A stretch of 64,000 bases of DNA from the NCBI GenBank assembly GCA_023439505.1, contig JAEXNR010000057.1, forward strand, positions 115,166 to 179,165. Direction: 5' to 3'. This DNA is from Bacillota bacterium. GTDB lineage: Bacteria; Bacillota; Clostridia; Lachnospirales; Lachnospiraceae. Numbering within the stretch: position 1 is the stretch's first letter; every line of letters starts with the position of its first letter. Below are positions 46,201 to 54,724 of this stretch, in pieces. Made by a program: the position numbers and the translations under genes. A model generated the notes under the pieces. It made no database searches, was not told where the DNA came from, and was given only the letters and a program-made list of their open reading frames with translations.

Positions 46201-47526
46201 ATACGTATTCGTTCCCTGCTATCTGCCGTCAAAGAACGGGAAGCAAAACATATTACCCCGCATATAATCTCCTGTGCACACCACAGAGTTGTATTCACGG
46301 AGGAAATGAGAGAAACCTATACGATTCTGGCTCCACAAATGTCTCCCATTCATTTTGATCTTCTGGAACCAGCGCTTAGAAAAGGCGGATACCATGTGGT
46401 AGTGCTTCCCAACGACAACCGAAGAGCCATCGATACCGGGCTCCAATATGTCAATAATGATGCTTGCTACCCTTCCCTTATGGTTGTCGGTCAGATTATG
46501 GATGCTCTCTTATCCGGGCAATATGATCTAAATAAAGTAGCGGTCATGATCACCCAGACCGGAGGTGGCTGCCGGGCTACTAATTATATCGGTTTTATCA
46601 GAAGAGCTTTAGAAAAGGCAGGTATGTCCCAAATTCCCGTCGTTTCCCTCAGTGCTTCCGGTCTCGAGAAAAACCCCGGGTTAAAGATCACTCCTAAGTT
46701 ACTCATCACCGCTATGGAAGCTCTGGTATACGGCGATGTCTTCATGAGGATTCTTTATCGGACCAGACCCTATGAAAAGGTTCCCGGTTCCGCCAATGCA
46801 CTTCATGAAAAGTGGAAAAAAATCTGTATAAAGAGTTTGGAGGATGGAAAATGGGGTGAATACAAGAAGAATATCCGCGGGATGGTAAAAGAGTTTGATG
46901 AACTTCCTTTGTATGAAGACTTGAAGAAGCCAAGAGTTGGTATTGTCGGTGAAATTCTTGTTAAATTCCTGCCTTCCGCCAATAATTATCTGGTAGAACT
47001 GCTTGAATCAGAGGGTGCAGAGGCTGTTGTACCGGATTTGATGGATTTCTTTATGTATAGTGCTTATAACAACAATTTTAAAGTCAGATATCTTGGCAAG
47101 AATAAAATGGGTGCCAGAATCTCCAATATCACCATCTGGGCGTTAGAACAGCTTCGCAAGGAAGCCAGTAAGTCTCTTGCCAACAGTAAGCACTTTCTTC
47201 CTCCTGTTCCGATTAAAAAGCTTGCCGCATATGCAGAACCGGTGGTTTCCATCGGAAACCAGACCGGAGAAGGATGGTTCTTAACCGGTGAGATGCTGGA
47301 GTTAATCCATTCCGGAGTTAAAAACATTGTATGTGCTCAACCTTTTGCATGCCTTCCCAATCATATTGTTGGAAAAGGTGTTATTAAGGAATTAAGGAGA
47401 CAGCATCCGGAAGCAAATATCGTTGCCGTAGATTATGATCCGGGTGCCAGCGAAGTAAATCAGTTAAATCGTATTAAGCTCATGCTGTCAACTGCTGTGA
47501 AGAATATGAATCAGGATCAAATTTAG
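43291..47526 (+). CDS. Tandem 2-hydroxyacyl-CoA dehydratase activase / dehydratase-like protein
   Basis: A 1411-residue protein in the acyl-CoA dehydratase activase-related family. Residues 1-300 and 318-590 are two BadF/HgdC-type ASKHA ATPase domains ([10 protein letters not shown] at 8-17, [10 protein letters not shown] at 322-331). Each has the paired cysteines that hold the [4Fe-4S] cluster in HgdC: C125/C164 and C444/C483, 39 residues apart in both. A Cys cluster (C604, C607, C611, C630) follows, then DUF2229 and HgdB-like regions to the end ([29 protein letters not shown]). Such enzymes transfer low-potential electrons with ATP hydrolysis. The frame is open from 42955, but AAGGAG lies 9 bases before ATG 43291, downstream of the promoter. 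Substrate unknown. Confidence 0.9.
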   Translation: MMINKTLGIDIGSTTVKIVIENENKELLFSDYERHFANIQETLANLIKKAQDALGNFAVSPMITGSGGLTISKHLDIPFVQEVIAVSTALTDYAPHTDVAIELGGEDAKIIYFTNGLEQRMNGICAGGTGSFIDQMASLLKTDAAGLNDYAKNYQAIYPIAARCGVFAKSDIQPLINEGATKPDLSASIFQAVVNQTISGLACGKPIRGNVAFLGGPLHFLPELKNAFIRTLKLTDDQIIAPEHSHLFAAIGAARNAKSEAQTELSLLYEKLSRGIKMDFEVNRLEPLFRDEADYAEFKERHSVHTVKKGDIHTYTGKCYLGIDAGSTTTKVAVVGEDGSLLYSFYSNNNGSPLKTAIRSIKEIYELLPQTAKIVRSCSTGYGEALIKAALMLDEGEVETVAHYHAAAFFEPGVDCILDIGGQDMKCIKIKNHTVDNVLLNEACSSGCGSFIETFAKSLNYEVEEFAKVALYAKNPIDLGTRCTVFMNSKVKQAQKEGATVADISSGLAYSVIKNALYKVIKITNPRDLGDKMVVQGGTFYNDAVLRSFEKISGCSAVRPDIAGIMGAFGAALIAREHDEGEESSMLTIEQINELKFETALARCKKCTNHCLLTINKFTGGRQYVSGNRCERGLGKEKNVDNIPNLFDYKLERYFSYPVLPLEEAKRGIVGIPRVLNMYENYPFWHTFFTGLGYHIILSPTSDRKIYELGIDSIPSESECYPAKLVHGHIKWLIDKGVTYIFYPSIPYERKEVEGANNHFNCPIVTSYPENIKNNVEELKDPTIVFDNPFMSFESDEILCNRLIEIFHTDHHIPAEEIRKAFVAAWKELAAARDDMSKKGEETMEYLRASGRKGIVLAGRPYHIDPEIHHGIPELINSYGVAVLTEDSISHLGIIDRPTIVVDQWMYHSRLYAAASYVRTQPNLELIQLNSFGCGLDAVTTDQVNDILTKSGKIYTVLKIDEVNNLGAARIRIRSLLSAVKEREAKHITPHIISCAHHRVVFTEEMRETYTILAPQMSPIHFDLLEPALRKGGYHVVVLPNDNRRAIDTGLQYVNNDACYPSLMVVGQIMDALLSGQYDLNKVAVMITQTGGGCRATNYIGFIRRALEKAGMSQIPVVSLSASGLEKNPGLKITPKLLITAMEALVYGDVFMRILYRTRPYEKVPGSANALHEKWKKICIKSLEDGKWGEYKKNIRGMVKEFDELPLYEDLKKPRVGIVGEILVKFLPSANNYLVELLESEGAEAVVPDLMDFFMYSAYNNNFKVRYLGKNKMGARISNITIWALEQLRKEASKSLANSKHFLPPVPIKKLAAYAEPVVSIGNQTGEGWFLTGEMLELIHSGVKNIVCAQPFACLPNHIVGKGVIKELRRQHPEANIVAVDYDPGASEVNQLNRIKLMLSTAVKNMNQDQI

Positions 47527-47591
47527 ATATCCAATATAGATGATCAGAATACCTAATTACTCCATGTTCCCAGGATCTTTGATATCTAAAT
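47521..47591. repeat. Inverted repeat after the activase gene
   Basis: Perfect 11-bp arms ATTTAGATATC (47521-47531, overlapping the stop codon) and GATATCTAAAT (47581-47591) around a 49-base loop. No T run follows, so it is not a typical terminator. Confidence 0.5.
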
Positions 47592-47627
47592 CCCGGTTTC
47601 ATATTCTTTATTTAAGGAGGATAAGTT

Positions 47628-48539
47628 ATGCTTAAAAACCAAAACGGGGAATTACGTTCCGGCTGGAAAATAGCGTTTTTCACATTAGCGATGTTTGCAA
47701 TTATTTTAGCTGTTTCAATGGTAATGTTTCTTTTTGTCATCTTTATTCTTATGACCCAGGGTAAATTACACTTAAACTCTTTGTATGATATAAACAGCGA
47801 TTTCTATCAGCAAATGAGTACATACGGGATGTATGTACAGGAAATTATCATGATCATTGCTCCCATTTTCACATGGCGTATTATCTTGAAAAAGCCTCTA
47901 TCCTCCATGGGATTGTCAGGATTTATAAAGAATAAGACGGATTTTTTGTCCGGCCTGCTCTTTGGTATCATCTCCATCACCATTGTATTCCTTGTTATTA
48001 TCGCTTCCAATCAGGCCGAGGTGGTCTCCTGGCAGCCCCGGTTTTCTCCTGATCTGCTCACCGGCCTGATCCTGTTTATCTTTGTAGGCTTTGCGGAAGA
48101 GATTTATGGGCGTGGATTTGTCATATCCACACTAAGACAAACCAGGCGTTACCCAGTTATGATCCTTGTATCTTCCGTTTTATTTTCCCTGATGCATTCT
48201 ATGAATTCAGGGGTTGGCGTGCTCCCCTATCTTAATTTGTTTATAGCAGGGATGCTATTTGCTTATATGTACATCAAATCCGGTACCTTATGGATGTGCA
48301 TCGGATATCATATTACCTGGAATTACTTTCAGGGAAATATCTACGGATTTAATGTAAGCGGGATTGCTACCAAAAGTATCTTCACCACTGTCTATCAAAA
48401 TGATAACCTTATAAACGGCGGGAAATTCGGTCCGGAGGGCGGTCTTATTGTTACCGTCATATTATTACTCGGATTTTTATTCACTAAATACTATTATCGA
48501 AACAAATTGATTGATTTTATGGCATTGGAACAATCATAA
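47628..48539 (+). CDS. CPBP family intramembrane metalloprotease
   Basis: A 303-residue protein with about eight membrane helices and the CAAX protease/bacteriocin-processing (Abi/CPBP) motifs: EEIYGRG near residue 160 (EExxxR), FSLMHSMNSG near 188 (second His motif) and HITWNYFQG near 225 (HxxxN-type). The family includes prenyl-protein and bacteriocin-immunity proteases that act inside the membrane. A strong AAGGAGG site precedes the ATG. It lies 100 bp after the activase gene on the same strand, with no sign of a bacteriocin operon. Target unknown. Confidence 0.9.
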   Translation: MLKNQNGELRSGWKIAFFTLAMFAIILAVSMVMFLFVIFILMTQGKLHLNSLYDINSDFYQQMSTYGMYVQEIIMIIAPIFTWRIILKKPLSSMGLSGFIKNKTDFLSGLLFGIISITIVFLVIIASNQAEVVSWQPRFSPDLLTGLILFIFVGFAEEIYGRGFVISTLRQTRRYPVMILVSSVLFSLMHSMNSGVGVLPYLNLFIAGMLFAYMYIKSGTLWMCIGYHITWNYFQGNIYGFNVSGIATKSIFTTVYQNDNLINGGKFGPEGGLIVTVILLLGFLFTKYYYRNKLIDFMALEQS

Positions 48540-48558
48540 TCTGAATCTTTACGAGATA

Positions 48559-48613
48559 GGCTCCTTCAACTGCCGCGTGAAACCTGCGGTTTAACACAGC
48601 AGTTGAAGGAGCC
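48559..48613. repeat. Symmetric nested hairpin between convergent genes
   Basis: Outer arms of 15 perfect base pairs GGCTCCTTCAACTGC / GCAGTTGAAGGAGCC (48559-48573, 48599-48613). Inside lies a second 5-bp hairpin AAACC-TGC-GGTTT, separated from the outer stem by 6 bases on each side. No T run flanks it. It lies between the convergent CPBP and APC genes and may act as a transcription stop or be a palindromic repeat element. Confidence 0.7.
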
Positions 48614-48655
48614 GGATTTGCGGCAGCTTGTTCTGGAATTCCTTCCGATGCTTCC

Positions 48656-50113
48656 TTATTTCTCTTCCTTCTTATTCTGACCTTCCTGACAGGACGTCTT
48701 GTTGCCATGATCCAACTCTTGTGAGAACTCCTCAGAGAATCTGGGTTGATAATTGTTCTGCCCCCGATTCACACCTTTCTTTCGATTACTGACATATTTC
48801 TTAACCGCATACACAAGGGTATAGAAAACAATCATACTTACACCCATAATCAATCCGGAAGCCTGACCCGGTATAAAGGGCATGCTGGCAATAATTACAA
48901 TCATACTAATCAGAGCGAACCAGGAACTGAAGGGATATCCTGGCATCTGACATTTCCCGTCGGGAGGACATCCGTTACACTTACGAAATCGAATATGGGT
49001 TGCCAGGATTGCGGCATAAGTAAAAAGCAGGGCAAATCCGCCTGAACTTATTAAGAATAAATAAATCCTAGGCAGTAATAATCCAATCCCCAATCCTCCC
49101 AGCATCCCGATTCCGGAGAAAATAATTCCCCGGTAAGGTACATCCTTCTTATCTTTCAGCCATTTAGGTGCATCCCCTTCTTCTGCCAGCGAGCGCATCA
49201 TTCTTCCCAACCCGAACATTGCGGCTAACATGGTCGAAAGAATTGCGGTAACCAATACGAAGTTAATCGCGGTTCCTGCCCAGGCAATTCCCGCCCGATC
49301 CAAAGCAGCAACAAAGGGACTTGTGTTTTCATTTAATAACGCTGTTGGTATTAACGGCAATAATACTGAAAATGTGATAATATAAAGACCTACCAGTGAT
49401 ATCACCGTATACGCTATCGCTCTTGGAATGGTTTTTGCAGGATCCCTTGCTTCCGATGCCGCCAGTCCGATCACCTCAAAGCCTGCATATACAAATATGA
49501 CGATTAACATACTTCCTGCCAGGCTGGATATTCCCCCCGGAAGAAATGGTTCCTGCGTTAGCTCTCCCATTCCAACAGCATTTCCCGTTCCCTTCATCAC
49601 ACCGGAAATGAGCAGTAGTGCCAATACGATAAAGGAGACAATGGCGAATAATTTAATGATTACGAGTCCGCCTTCCAGCTTACTCAATTTGTCAGCCCCC
49701 AGTAGATTCAGTAAGGTGACGGCAACAATGATAACACTTCCGAATAATGGCACAGAAAGGTTCGGAAACCAGTTTTTTAATAAAATTGATACTGCCGTGG
49801 CCTCACTTGACATGGCAAGTGCCATGCCTGTCCAATAGACCCATCCAACGACAAAGCCTGCCCCCGGACCATACATATTGGCGGTAAAAGTCCGAAAGGA
49901 ACCTGAATCCGGATTGGCAACCGTCATTTCTGATAGGGCAAACAAAATCAAGTAGACTAATAATCCTCCAAAAATAAAGGATAAAATGATGGCTGGCCCG
50001 GCTGCGTTGACTGCGACCGCCGATCCCAGGAAAAAGGAGCCACCGATCACCGTCCCTAAAGCCATGGTAGTCAATTGCCATGCAGATAAACCCTTTTCAT
50101 TAGGCTGCTTCAT
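48656..50113 (-). CDS. APC family amino acid permease
   Basis: A 485-residue transporter with 12 predicted helices and the APC signature LTTMALGTVIGGSFFLGSAVA near the N-terminus, followed by EMTVANPDSGSFRTF near residue 65. This is the amino acid-polyamine-organocation fold, often importing or exchanging amino acids. After the last helix a charged tail (about 445-485) has no known role. The frame extends to a TTG at 50125; the ATG at 50113 is preferred, with GGAAAGG upstream at somewhat long spacing. Single-gene unit. Substrate not predictable. Confidence 0.88.
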   Translation of the reverse strand: MKQPNEKGLSAWQLTTMALGTVIGGSFFLGSAVAVNAAGPAIILSFIFGGLLVYLILFALSEMTVANPDSGSFRTFTANMYGPGAGFVVGWVYWTGMALAMSSEATAVSILLKNWFPNLSVPLFGSVIIVAVTLLNLLGADKLSKLEGGLVIIKLFAIVSFIVLALLLISGVMKGTGNAVGMGELTQEPFLPGGISSLAGSMLIVIFVYAGFEVIGLAASEARDPAKTIPRAIAYTVISLVGLYIITFSVLLPLIPTALLNENTSPFVAALDRAGIAWAGTAINFVLVTAILSTMLAAMFGLGRMMRSLAEEGDAPKWLKDKKDVPYRGIIFSGIGMLGGLGIGLLLPRIYLFLISSGGFALLFTYAAILATHIRFRKCNGCPPDGKCQMPGYPFSSWFALISMIVIIASMPFIPGQASGLIMGVSMIVFYTLVYAVKKYVSNRKKGVNRGQNNYQPRFSEEFSQELDHGNKTSCQEGQNKKEEK

Positions 50114-50491
50114 ACTAAATACCAAACCTTTCCATTAGAATTCATTTACTGTATCAACTTATTATTTCAAATATTTTTGAAATTCATACCAGATAAGCTC
50201 TGATTACTTTCTCAGTTTTTGCCGCCAAGAGAAGTCACAACTGTTTCATATACCATAAGCAAGATGAATCGACAAGCTGTTTCACTTTTCTGAAATAAAA
50301 AAATGCCGGTTTGTTAATCTCTCCGGCATTCATAGATCTCATATTGCATTAAAAAGCACTGATTCATGATTGACTCTATCATCCTATTTTTGTTTCTACT
50401 CTTTCTTCATATTTCTTTTTATTATTTCTCGTATTATCTCTTCGTATTATCTCTCGTATTATTTTTAATATTTTTATTATCTATTTTTATC
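50114..50491. other. Intergenic gap with a terminator and an AT-rich repeat tract
   Basis: The 378-bp gap has no gene. It contains the terminator at 50296-50330 and, at about 50430-50465, three copies of a TCTCGTATTAT unit inside a T-rich tract (A-rich on the minus strand) immediately after the stop of the next gene. Confidence 0.55.
50296..50330 (-). terminator. Terminator of the TPR/LRR gene
   Basis: Minus strand AATGCCGG - 13-base loop - CCGGCATT followed by seven T. It lies about 160 bases past the stop at 50492. Confidence 0.8.
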
Positions 50492-52432
50492 TTAATTACT
50501 TTTTTTACCTATCACTGTTGTCACATTCTTAACCGGTGTAAAATCGGTTATTTTATTATTTGTTATATCCAGATAAATCAAGCGATTGAACTTCCCTAAG
50601 ACGGTGATATCACTTAGCTCATTATTCTTTAGTATCAAATACTTCACTTGCGTAATTTGATAAATCTGTGCCAGTAATGTGATGTCAGTCAATCCATTGT
50701 TACTCAAGTCCAGATACTCCAGATGATCAAGCTGACCAATCACCTGATTTAAAGAGGTAAAGAATTCCAACAGTTCTGACATTGACATGTCACCAATGGA
50801 AAAGTCGGAAACCTGAATTCCAAAGTGTTTTACCTTCTTTAACTCTGACACATTCGTGATCTTATTCACATCATCAATGGTACGATATACTGCAATGACA
50901 CGATCAGCCTCCACTTGATTCAGTTCATCCCCATCCTGTATCTGATTTCCGTTGCAGATGATGGAGGTCAGGTTATCAAACCAAAGTAAATCCTTGAATG
51001 TCTCAACCTTAACACGGGACAAATCCAGGCTGCCTTTATACGCTTTTGCTTCCTGTTTGGTAATTGTTTTCCCGTCCTGTCCCAGTACCTTTCGCACCAC
51101 TGCTTCTACATTCTTATCTTGCCATATAATTTCTCCCTTTTGATCTTTAGCAGGCTGTTTTCCGGCATCAGACGTTTTTTTGGGAGACGCTGCCACAGTA
51201 TCCTTCGTTTTCCCGGCATTAACATCCTCTGTTGATTTGGGTCTGTCCTCCCCTTTCAGATGATATTCAAATGTCTGAATCTCCCCCAGATTGCCATAGC
51301 TCCCAAGCGCCACAGCTTGAAGTACCAGATCTCCCTTCATTATAATCGGCGTCTGATACAATATACTGCTTTGTGTCGGGATACTGCCATCGGTAGTATA
51401 ATATATTTTCTTACCCTTTGTTGAAAGAAGGATTTCGACTTGATCTGATTCGTATATTCCTGCCGGTTTCGACGTATCAACTTTCGGCATAAGCGCAGAG
51501 AGCATCAGGCTCAGCTTCTCATCCTCTTGATAGGTTTCTCCAATCTGAAGGATCTGAATCGCACCCTGATAATCCTTCAATCCGATGGCAGCTTCTGCCT
51601 TTCCCAGATAAGCTTCAATTTCCCGGTTATTATTTTGAATCGCCAGATCAAAACTTTTCTTTGCACGTTCATATTCTTTGCTGGCAAGCTGCTGCATTCC
51701 CTCGCGCAAAAAATCAGCTTTCTCAACCGTATACGTAAGATCTGCAACTTCACTGGCCAAATCATAAACATTGTATGTAATTGCCTTAATTTGATAGGAG
51801 CCCGGTTCTAATATTAATTCATCTTTATAATGTAAGGAATTCTTATCGGGCTTACTTCCATCCATCGTATAATAAATTTCACCGGAAGCTGACAGTGTTA
51901 TCTTCAATGTATCTGTCACGTGGTAATCTCCATCCGCTATGTCTGCATCTACCTTGTCCGGTGCGTATGTCTGTAATAAATCAGAAAGTCGTGCAGCTCC
52001 GGTTCGTAGATACCCCTCTTGTAACGTCTCAACACTCTGTGCTTCCTGATCCAGTTGGCTGTAACAGTCAGCGAGCTTTACATACAGGGAGACATACTCC
52101 TGGATCTGATCCGGGGGAATCTCTTCCTGCCCCTCTATGCCGATTGCCTCTTTCAGATATTTAGCTGCAGAAGAATAATCCTTCAATCCTGTAAAAGCCT
52201 CTGCCAGCTGAAAATAGAGGACCAGATCGTCCGGAGATAATTCAATTGCCTTTAGATACTCCTCAGCAGCCATCTTATAATTCTCACTTAACAGATATTG
52301 GCTTCCCAATTGTTTATGCCTGGCATTCTTTTTATCCATCTGATAATAAACCACACCAACCAGCAAAGCCATGATAATCAGAAGTATAGCAATTACGGTC
52401 CCCGTCCACAACAATTTCTTATTTTTGCTCAT
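50492..52432 (-). CDS. Membrane-anchored TPR / CHB_HEX_C / leucine-rich repeat protein
   Basis: A 646-residue protein with one N-terminal membrane helix (about 8-30). TPR repeats follow (LGSQYLLSENYKMAAEEYLK near 42, LYFQLAEAFTGLKDYSSAAK near 72). Two chitobiase/hexosaminidase C-terminal (CHB_HEX_C_1) modules follow, with YYTMDGSKPDKNS near 193 and YYTTDGSIPTQSS near 345; another TPR pair lies between them (about 245-300). After a polar linker come leucine-rich repeats (YLDLSNNGLTDI, YLILKNNELSDI, YLDITNNKITDF; about 570-640). The rest of the chain is exposed, probably outside the cell. It is a likely binding or scaffolding protein; no catalytic motif is seen. Confidence 0.82.
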   Translation of the reverse strand: MSKNKKLLWTGTVIAILLIIMALLVGVVYYQMDKKNARHKQLGSQYLLSENYKMAAEEYLKAIELSPDDLVLYFQLAEAFTGLKDYSSAAKYLKEAIGIEGQEEIPPDQIQEYVSLYVKLADCYSQLDQEAQSVETLQEGYLRTGAARLSDLLQTYAPDKVDADIADGDYHVTDTLKITLSASGEIYYTMDGSKPDKNSLHYKDELILEPGSYQIKAITYNVYDLASEVADLTYTVEKADFLREGMQQLASKEYERAKKSFDLAIQNNNREIEAYLGKAEAAIGLKDYQGAIQILQIGETYQEDEKLSLMLSALMPKVDTSKPAGIYESDQVEILLSTKGKKIYYTTDGSIPTQSSILYQTPIIMKGDLVLQAVALGSYGNLGEIQTFEYHLKGEDRPKSTEDVNAGKTKDTVAASPKKTSDAGKQPAKDQKGEIIWQDKNVEAVVRKVLGQDGKTITKQEAKAYKGSLDLSRVKVETFKDLLWFDNLTSIICNGNQIQDGDELNQVEADRVIAVYRTIDDVNKITNVSELKKVKHFGIQVSDFSIGDMSMSELLEFFTSLNQVIGQLDHLEYLDLSNNGLTDITLLAQIYQITQVKYLILKNNELSDITVLGKFNRLIYLDITNNKITDFTPVKNVTTVIGKKSN

Positions 52433-52449
52433 CTAGACTCCCCCCTCAT

Positions 52450-52511
52450 AAAAAAACTGTCTAAAATATATTCGCCCGGCGTTTGCGCAAAAGCAATCAT
52501 TTTAAGACAGT
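52450..52511 (-). terminator. Terminator of ung
   Basis: Minus strand ACTGTCTTAAAAT ... ATTTTAGACAGT (one bulge) then TTTTTT, directly after the ung stop codon. Confidence 0.7.
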
Positions 52512-52512
52512 C

Positions 52513-53190
52513 TTATGTTCTGTTTTCAATCTGCCAATCAATTGGCTCTAATCCATTTTTTAATAAAAATTCATTGGTGTTGCGAAAGTGCTTACTGCCA
52601 AAAAATCCCCGATAAGCTGACAGCGGGCTCGGATGAGGTGCCTCTAAGATCAAATGCCTCGGGTTATTCAGCATTCCTCTTTTCATCTGTGCAGGTCGTC
52701 CCCACAAGAGGAATACAATTGGTCTGTCCTGCTCATTTAAAGCATGGATCACGGCATCGGTAAATTTCTCCCATCCTTTTCCCTGATGAGAATTAGCCTG
52801 ATGTGCTCTTACTGTTAAAACGGTATTTAATAACAGTACGCCCTGTCTTGCCCACTTTTCCAGATAACCATTATCCGGTATATAACACCCCAGATCATCT
52901 TGAAGTTCCTTATAAATATTAACCAACGAGGGCGGTATCTCTACCTCCGGTTTCACAGAAAAACATAAACCATGGGCCTGTCCCGCATTATGATATGGGT
53001 CCTGACCCAGTATCACAACCTTCACTTTGCTTAGTGGGGTAAAGTGAAATGCGTTGAATATATCATCTGCATTGGGATAAATCACATATCTGCTGTATTC
53101 TGATTTCACAAATTTATACAATTCTCTATAATACGGCTGATGAAATTCCTTTCCTATGGATATCAGCCAATCATTGTCAATTGCCCCCAT
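52513..53190 (-). CDS. ung: Uracil-DNA glycosylase (family 1)
   Basis: Ung removes uracil from DNA, the first step of base excision repair. The 225-residue protein has the water-activating motif GQDPYHNAGQAHGLCFSV at residues 62-79 (catalytic Asp64), LLNTVLTVRAHQANSHQGKGWE near 115 and the DNA-intercalation motif HPSPLSAYRGFFGSKHF near 187. All family 1 motifs are complete. It is a single-gene unit with its own terminator. Confidence 0.98.
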   Translation of the reverse strand: MGAIDNDWLISIGKEFHQPYYRELYKFVKSEYSRYVIYPNADDIFNAFHFTPLSKVKVVILGQDPYHNAGQAHGLCFSVKPEVEIPPSLVNIYKELQDDLGCYIPDNGYLEKWARQGVLLLNTVLTVRAHQANSHQGKGWEKFTDAVIHALNEQDRPIVFLLWGRPAQMKRGMLNNPRHLILEAPHPSPLSAYRGFFGSKHFRNTNEFLLKNGLEPIDWQIENRT

Positions 53191-53296
53191 ACCTCTTCCA
53201 CTTCCTATATCTTATGATATGAATCGCATAATAATTCTGAAATTATGATGGCAAGCTCTTCTCTCATCTTAAGAAAGCCTATCATAATTTGATAAA

Positions 53297-54058
53297 TTAT
53301 AAACGGACACTCATCCCTTTTTCATTCAAATATTTCTTCAGGTCCATTATTTCCATTTCTTTATAATGAAATAAAGAGGCAGCCAGAACAGCATCTGCTT
53401 TGCCCTCAGTTAAGGCATCATAGAAATGTTCCATCGTTCCTGCACCACCGGAAGCAATCACAGGAACTGCCACATTTTCAGATATGGTCCTTGTCAGTTT
53501 CAAGTCATATCCATCTTTTGTCCCATCACAATCCATACTTGTCAGAAGAATTTCCCCTGCGCCAAGTTCACAGGCTCTCATTGCCCATTCTACGGCGTCA
53601 ATTCCCATATCTATACGCCCGCCGTTTTTATAAATATTCCAGCCCGAGCCATCCGCTCTGCGCTTTGCATCAATAGCAAGCACCACACACTGACTTCCAA
53701 ATTTATCAGCAGCCTCGCTGATCAGATTTGGATTCAAGATTGCAGCAGTATTCACTGCTATCTTGTCCGCACCTTCCCTTAAGATTACTTTAAAATCTTC
53801 CACTGTTCTAATACCACCGCCAACAGTAAAGGGAATGAAGACTGTCTCTGCAACCCTGCGTACCATATCTATTTTAATTGTTCTGGCGTCAGATGAAGCC
53901 GTTATATCCAGAAATACCAACTCATCTGCCCCTGCTTTGTCATAAGCAGCACCAACCTCCACCGGATCCCCGGCATCGCGAAGATTTACAAAATTAATAC
54001 CTTTTACAACACGTCCGTTGTGTACATCAAGACACGGGATAATTCTTTTTGTAAACAT
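53297..54058 (-). CDS. hisF: Imidazole glycerol phosphate synthase cyclase subunit
   Basis: HisF (with HisH) converts PRFAR to imidazole glycerol phosphate and AICAR in histidine synthesis. A (beta/alpha)8 barrel of 253 residues: [14 protein letters not shown] at the start (catalytic Asp11 region), [11 protein letters not shown] near 82, VLAIDAKR near 127 (second Asp) and [12 protein letters not shown] near 172. The frame reaches 54076, but GGGAGA before ATG 54058 sets the standard start. It follows hisH by 31 bp. Confidence 0.97.
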   Translation of the reverse strand: MFTKRIIPCLDVHNGRVVKGINFVNLRDAGDPVEVGAAYDKAGADELVFLDITASSDARTIKIDMVRRVAETVFIPFTVGGGIRTVEDFKVILREGADKIAVNTAAILNPNLISEAADKFGSQCVVLAIDAKRRADGSGWNIYKNGGRIDMGIDAVEWAMRACELGAGEILLTSMDCDGTKDGYDLKLTRTISENVAVPVIASGGAGTMEHFYDALTEGKADAVLAASLFHYKEMEIMDLKKYLNEKGMSVRL

Positions 54059-54089
54059 GTTATCTCTCCCATTCAATCAATAATACTCC

Positions 54090-54698
54090 CTACAAACCAG
54101 CAAAGTTCTTTAATATTGCCAACCCAACATCTCCACTTTTTTCCGGATGGAACTGGCAGGCATATATATTATCCTTCTCTACAGAGGCATGAATCAGCGT
54201 ACTGTAATGTGTCGTCGCAGCTACTTCTTCTTCATTTACAGCTTTTAAATAATAAGAATGAACAAAATATACATAAGATTGATCTGCTATTCCATGAAAC
54301 AGTCTGGCATCGCTACGAATATTTAATGAATTCCAGCCCATATGAGGGATTTTTAATCCTTCATGGTCAGGTATTTTTAGTATCTCACCCTTTAAAAGTG
54401 ACAATCCCTCTACACCATCTGATTCATCACTTCTCTCAAACATTAACTGTAAACCAAGGCAAATTCCTAAAAACGGGGTGCCCTTCGCCACAACTTCCTT
54501 AATTACATCCACCAGTTGAAAACGTTGTAATTTCCTCATCGCATCCCCAAACGCGCCTACACCGGGAAGAATAACCCTGTCCGCATTCAGGATCGTCTCT
54601 GGATCTCTGGTAATTACAGGAGACTCTCCGAGATGCGTTAATGCTTTTTCCACACTTTTTAAGTTGCCGGCATCATAATCAATAATTGCTATCATCAT
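54090..54698 (-). CDS. hisH: Imidazole glycerol phosphate synthase glutamine amidotransferase subunit
   Basis: HisH supplies ammonia from glutamine to HisF. The 202-residue class I amidotransferase has IAIIDYDAGNLKSVEKAL at the start, LPGVGAFGDAMRKL near 49, the nucleophile in GICLGLQLMFE near 78 and FHPEKSG near 184 (His and Glu of the triad). Only hisH and hisF of the pathway are present; the rest of the his genes must lie elsewhere. Both look like the housekeeping type. Confidence 0.97.
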   Translation of the reverse strand: MMIAIIDYDAGNLKSVEKALTHLGESPVITRDPETILNADRVILPGVGAFGDAMRKLQRFQLVDVIKEVVAKGTPFLGICLGLQLMFERSDESDGVEGLSLLKGEILKIPDHEGLKIPHMGWNSLNIRSDARLFHGIADQSYVYFVHSYYLKAVNEEEVAATTHYSTLIHASVEKDNIYACQFHPEKSGDVGLAILKNFAGL

Positions 54699-54724
54699 TT
54701 ACATTCCTTTACCTTTATTCTTAA

